This document shows, one piece after another, positions 59,961 to 64,000 of a DNA stretch of 64,000 bases (the stretch's first letter is position 1; the number at the start of each line of letters is the position of its first letter). Both the position numbers and the translations under genes were made by a program. Origin of the DNA: Viscum album (Eukaryota; Streptophyta; Magnoliopsida; Santalales; Viscaceae); assembly GCA_963277665.1 (NCBI GenBank), contig OY728123.1, positions 628,058,915 to 628,122,914 on the forward strand. The letters run 5' to 3'. The notes below the pieces were generated by a model. That model was not told the DNA's origin. It searched no databases and saw only the letters and a list, made by a program, of their open reading frames with translations.

Positions 59961-62330
59961 TGTACAAAAATCCTGGTTCTCAATATCTTGCACCACAAAA
60001 CAAAATCCAAAAACTGGGTAAGTTCCTAAAAATCAATACAACTATCAATCCATGTCATAATGGTTTCATATGTCAAAGGATACAAAAATGAAAATATGCA
60101 CTAAAAATATCCCAATGGGTCCTAATATCATGCTTGGTCAACTCATTCATGAATCATCCCAAGTCCGACATCATCTAACTATCACAATTCATATTCCCTA
60201 ATCAAGTCCTACAAAAAAATCATTATAGATACCATTATTGGATGTATAAGGGTGTTAGTATAACATAATAAGTTAAGAACAATGATGTATAATTTATTAT
60301 CTAGTATCAATAATAGTGAATGATGATGTAAGTGTAAAAAATAATTAAATATAAGTATGGAATCTAGGTTTTTTTAACTAGTATTCAATTAACAATTTTG
60401 GATATTAGATTCAATGTGATACTCATAATAAAGAAACCGACTTCATCCACTACTAGTCATTTTAACAATATACCATTAGGGTCACACATTTCAAACATAG
60501 TATACATAGCACGATGTCCAAAAATCATATTCATCATGAGGACCTCTATGAACAATATCCTAAACCAATGGGATTGTAGCTTAATGTAATATAAATCCCA
60601 GTGTACAATGTGGAGTATCATGTCTATCTCCTTTCAACATTACATTAACAAAAAAATCTATTGTAGCAATATATTTTACCTTATAATGTATTTAATACTA
60701 AAATGTGAACCTTTTCACCTATTCATTATTTCAAAGGTTCATTTACATGAATCATATTTTCAATAAAATTTCCTAATTAAACTATCTGAAAATTCATTAA
60801 TTTTGACTAATCTTAGTTATTATATTTACTATTTTACTATTTAACAAGCCCCTTTTTACCATTAAATAGTTATTTCCTTTATCTTTTAATAAATATTTTA
60901 AATTCCAGAATTAATCCAAACCATTATTTTTCCAGTAATAACAATCCATCCACAATTTATACTGAGATTAAACTCATAAAACCTCGATTCCATCTTGTAC
61001 ATCCCATATAACCATATTCATGGGACTAGTACAACCCATGAGTTTCCATAGGCCTAGTGTTATAGTATTTGATGGACAGAACATGATCCATGAGGAGTAT
61101 AGCATAATATTTGACACCAAATATATCCTTCATAAACTGGAAATAAATTTCATAGAAAATGGTAGAATTTTACATTCCACACACAAAGGGAAAAAAATCG
61201 AAACAATGTGAAATAGTCGCTAGACCACCTATCTTAAGATCAGGGATAACCAGATTTCTAACCCCAACCATTGAATCTAGATAAAACAACCACAAATAGA
61301 AAAATATAATAATTCCCTTCAAATAGTTAATATGATACATAGTATAATAGGATTAGACAATATGAAATTTGTTATAAAAAATTAATTGAAAACAGACTCA
61401 AAAAGTTATCCAGGGATTTTAATCGCACGAAATGACATAACAAAATTCCTATAATAAATGGTGATCCACCCTTGGTAGGGGAAGGAGAATATTTCTATCA
61501 CCTTCAGATATTGGGAGTGATATGGGGGAAACAATAAGTCATGATAGATATATGATCATGTAGGAAATTATTTATAATTACCAATTTTATTAAGGTGTAG
61601 GTTTTGGAAGCTCAGTTTGAAAAACCATGTGTAAACCACTCAACATCTTCTATTCAAGGAATATAAAATTCACATTGTCTCTTGGGTAACCTAATATTTT
61701 TTAAAAAACTATTCAAAAACCATTTAGAATGCTCTTGACCATGGTCACATAGTTTCTAGTTCTTTTTATCTTGTTTTCAAAACCATGGTCCCACTTAATC
61801 CATGTTTCATAGTTATTGTTCATGGTTTTCACTAACATTGTTTTAATTATGTTCCATGTGCTATAAGATCCATTATCCAAAATTACCATATTATGATTCT
61901 GTAAGATTCTCCCAATAGCTTCCCTATATCAGGGAATAATTTCACATGTTATTCAAAATGATACTACCCCAAATTAAAATAGAAACACACCTATTAAAAT
62001 TTTCAAGATCTTACAATATCCCCTCCATATAATATATAAGTATCTTCTTTCTCTATCTAATATCACCAATCCTCCAATTTAAGAATTTTTTCCCACTTGA
62101 GAAGTATATCAGGTTCCCTCTCCCTATATTTTTCCTCAATACATCAATTTTTACAAAACACCCATACCAACAACACGGTCCTACCCGAAATAATTTTCTC
62201 ATTGTGATCAAAAATTAAAATAGTATTATACCAAAAGGAAATATCTCCCTAATTAAAAATATCAACAAAATAAATCAAATAATAATGATTTTGGTTGTTC
62301 TAGTAAATACATGACACATGAAAATGTAAT
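59961..62330. other. Gene-free A+T-rich stretch, perhaps 3' LTR side of element H
   Basis: No convincing coding sequence is seen. The minus strand near 61600 reads GAGCTTCCAAAACCTACACC, resembling AAGCTTCCAAAATAC near the start of B's 3' LTR, so part of this may be the 3' LTR of the minus-strand element to the right. This is weak. Confidence 0.3.
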
Positions 62331-62339
62331 ATAACACAA

Positions 62340-63240
62340 AATACCAGTATGGAAGATCCAATAGATAAGTTATATTACTTATCCTCTCAATAGTCTCGAA
62401 TGGACCAAAATACCTGGGTGCCAATATAAACTAATTATGAATTTGATAGTGATTTAATAATGGTGATTCATTAAAGAAAACACAATCACCCAATATAATC
62501 TCGAGGGTTCAATTAAATCGATCATTTCATTAATTTTTTCTAATATGTTCCAAATTATTCTACTTTTAGGTCAAGTGAACCATCTTTTACATCCCCAAAT
62601 CAAGACTCATCCACAAAATTTCAACCTATCCTACATTCATAAAACACATGGGTGATCTTATTGGAATGCTATATAATTCCTCACATGGTTTAATTTGAAC
62701 CCTTTAATGATCCCCATAGTTGTATGTGAACTCATTATGTTACATATTCTTCTACCATCTTCCAAAAATATAGGAATCTTTTTTTCATCGCATCCACTAA
62801 CACCAGAATAGTACATTTTGATTTCCCCTCTATCATAGGGCGGTAATATATACCCAAATTCACTAGAGTAACACATTTCTTCAGAAAAATATTTCAGAAT
62901 TGAGATGTAAAAAAAATAGATCATGATATGAAACCATACAATAAAGCACTTCAGTCATATCTATTATCTCTTAAGAATATAAATCCATCAAATTATTGAT
63001 GCTAAGTATATTATGAATATGTAAGAAATAAGATACCTTTTTCAACAGATCCACAATAACCCATATCAAGTAATTTTTATTGGGATTCCTCTATAAAACC
63101 ACCATTAAATACATGGTAACATTATCCTACTTCCATTCTGGAATGGTTGAGAATAGTAAATGATCAGCAGGCCCCTAATTCACAGCCACATCCTACTAGG
63201 AGGTGAAGCCTCACATCATAAAACCTATAACATTTTTATT
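62340..63240 (-). pseudogene. Integrase remnant, element H
   Basis: The minus strand reads STIPEWK-stop-DNVTMYLMVVL (first catalytic Asp changed to Tyr), NKNYLIWVIVDLLKKVSYFL, then EFTYNYGDH-stop-RVQIKPCEELY and, further left, ILAPRYFGPFETIERISN with ITYLLDLP. These are the core, its end and the C-terminal G-P-F-E segment of a Ty3/gypsy integrase, in the right order. Stops and frame changes are many. The rest of the element lies beyond the right edge. Confidence 0.7.
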
Positions 63241-63244
63241 TATT

Positions 63245-64000
63245 CATAGACAAGTATATAATCTATAAATTGGATACACATTTTTATTGAGACCAATACG
63301 TTTCATAGCTAAATATTACATACTTTTTATTAATATTAAATACCAACCATATATACATTCTTGAGGATCATAATGGGTTTTTTAAGACTAGATATTGAGC
63401 AATATTATTCCATGAAACATCTTCAATTCCTCCAATAAGAATCCACCGATAATGTACTCTTCATAAAAATAACCTACATAAACCATTTTTCATAACCAGG
63501 AGAGTAGAATCATCTGAATGGAGGAGCTTAGATTCTCAGTAAGGTTAAACATGAAAGATATCAATTGATGATCATATGAATTGATAATATAATCATATTT
63601 TTGTAAGATCATGAATAAATAATCCAAATATCATACATATACTTTAATGGATTGTAAACATGACCCATTGAATAAAACATCAACATTTTAAATGATATAA
63701 ATCATAAAAGAGAAAAGTCATCTTAAATCCATCATGAACCATATGTTCATATCATAAATGTGTTACACCATCAAGTAAATAGAAACCATTTCCTATATAA
63801 GGGTTTTATACTAAGACCTTCAAATCATATTGTACTAGGAATCAACACCTTTTTCATATTTCATAATAGATCATAAATCATCATTGATTTCACAAATTAG
63901 GTCAAGAAAACCGATTTATTTCCCATAGTAAATCCAACACATCTACTTGTTTCCAATTATGGATCTAGAACATTGTCTTTTTCCAAATATTGTCACAATT
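63245..64000 (-). other. Probable upstream pol sequence of element H, not resolved
   Basis: By position on the minus strand this should encode the RNase H/RT side of element H. I could not recognise any motif with confidence. Confidence 0.25.

Noticed and set aside
59970..59985. A plus-strand primer site after the right C-type LTR piece (TGGTTCTCAATATC)
   Set aside because: The match to the Met tRNA site is weak and no plus-strand gag follows; the next recognisable pol sequence is on the minus strand.
61595..61628. Start of a minus-strand LTR for element H
   Set aside because: It rests on one shared word (GCTTCCAAAA) with the B LTR and lacks a polypurine tract, so it is not listed as an LTR.

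Overview
The window looks like intergenic DNA from a large, repeat-rich seed-plant nuclear genome. No intact host gene, tRNA, rRNA or CRISPR array is visible. Almost every recognisable protein fragment belongs to Ty3/gypsy LTR retrotransposons of the chromovirus type: Gag with zinc knuckles, aspartic protease, reverse transcriptase, RNase H, an HHCC/DDE integrase and a chromodomain-like tail ending in W-E...YP-x-F. All copies are interrupted by stops and frameshifts, many at codons where C-to-T or G-to-A decay gives a stop. The organism cannot be named from this sequence; the plant call rests on the element types, the initiator-Met tRNA primer sites and the LTR structure.

Layout. (A) 1-6980: a G+C-rich block unlike the rest, carrying on the minus strand an eroded, unrecognised protein gene with a 21-residue (63-bp) tandem repeat, followed by three other tandem-repeat arrays (about 120 bp, 28-30 bp, 57 bp). 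(B) 6981-17834, plus strand: chromovirus with a 5'-truncated LTR, a complete set of pol domains and a 3.1-kb 3' LTR. (C) 17835-26713, plus strand: a second internal region that starts directly at the end of B's 3' LTR and ends in a 4.1-kb LTR. (D) 26714-31135, minus strand: an element whose 5' LTR is split into 31136-32081 and 42166-about 44443 by the insertion of (E) 32082-42165, minus strand. E is structurally complete: two 1.98-kb LTRs, primer site, polypurine tract, gag-pol and a perfect 5-bp target duplication CATAC. (F) 46630-57850, plus strand: an element with two 3.2-kb LTRs, itself inserted in a C-type LTR whose halves lie at about 44444-46629 and 57851-59960. (H) about 59961-64000: the tail of another minus-strand element, cut by the window edge.

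The window is therefore a stack of nested insertions: E inside the LTR of D, and F inside a C-type LTR. D and F look like one family in opposite orientations: both have 3.2-kb LTRs, a 53-bp tandem array in the LTR and nearly the same integrase tail. The signals least explained by standard retroelement anatomy are the 21-residue-repeat protein of block A, the four tandem-array families inside LTRs or LTR-like DNA, a twice-per-LTR motif around TGTGTACGTA...ACCGTCTCC, and clusters of near-palindromes of the type TACATGGCGTGTAC.
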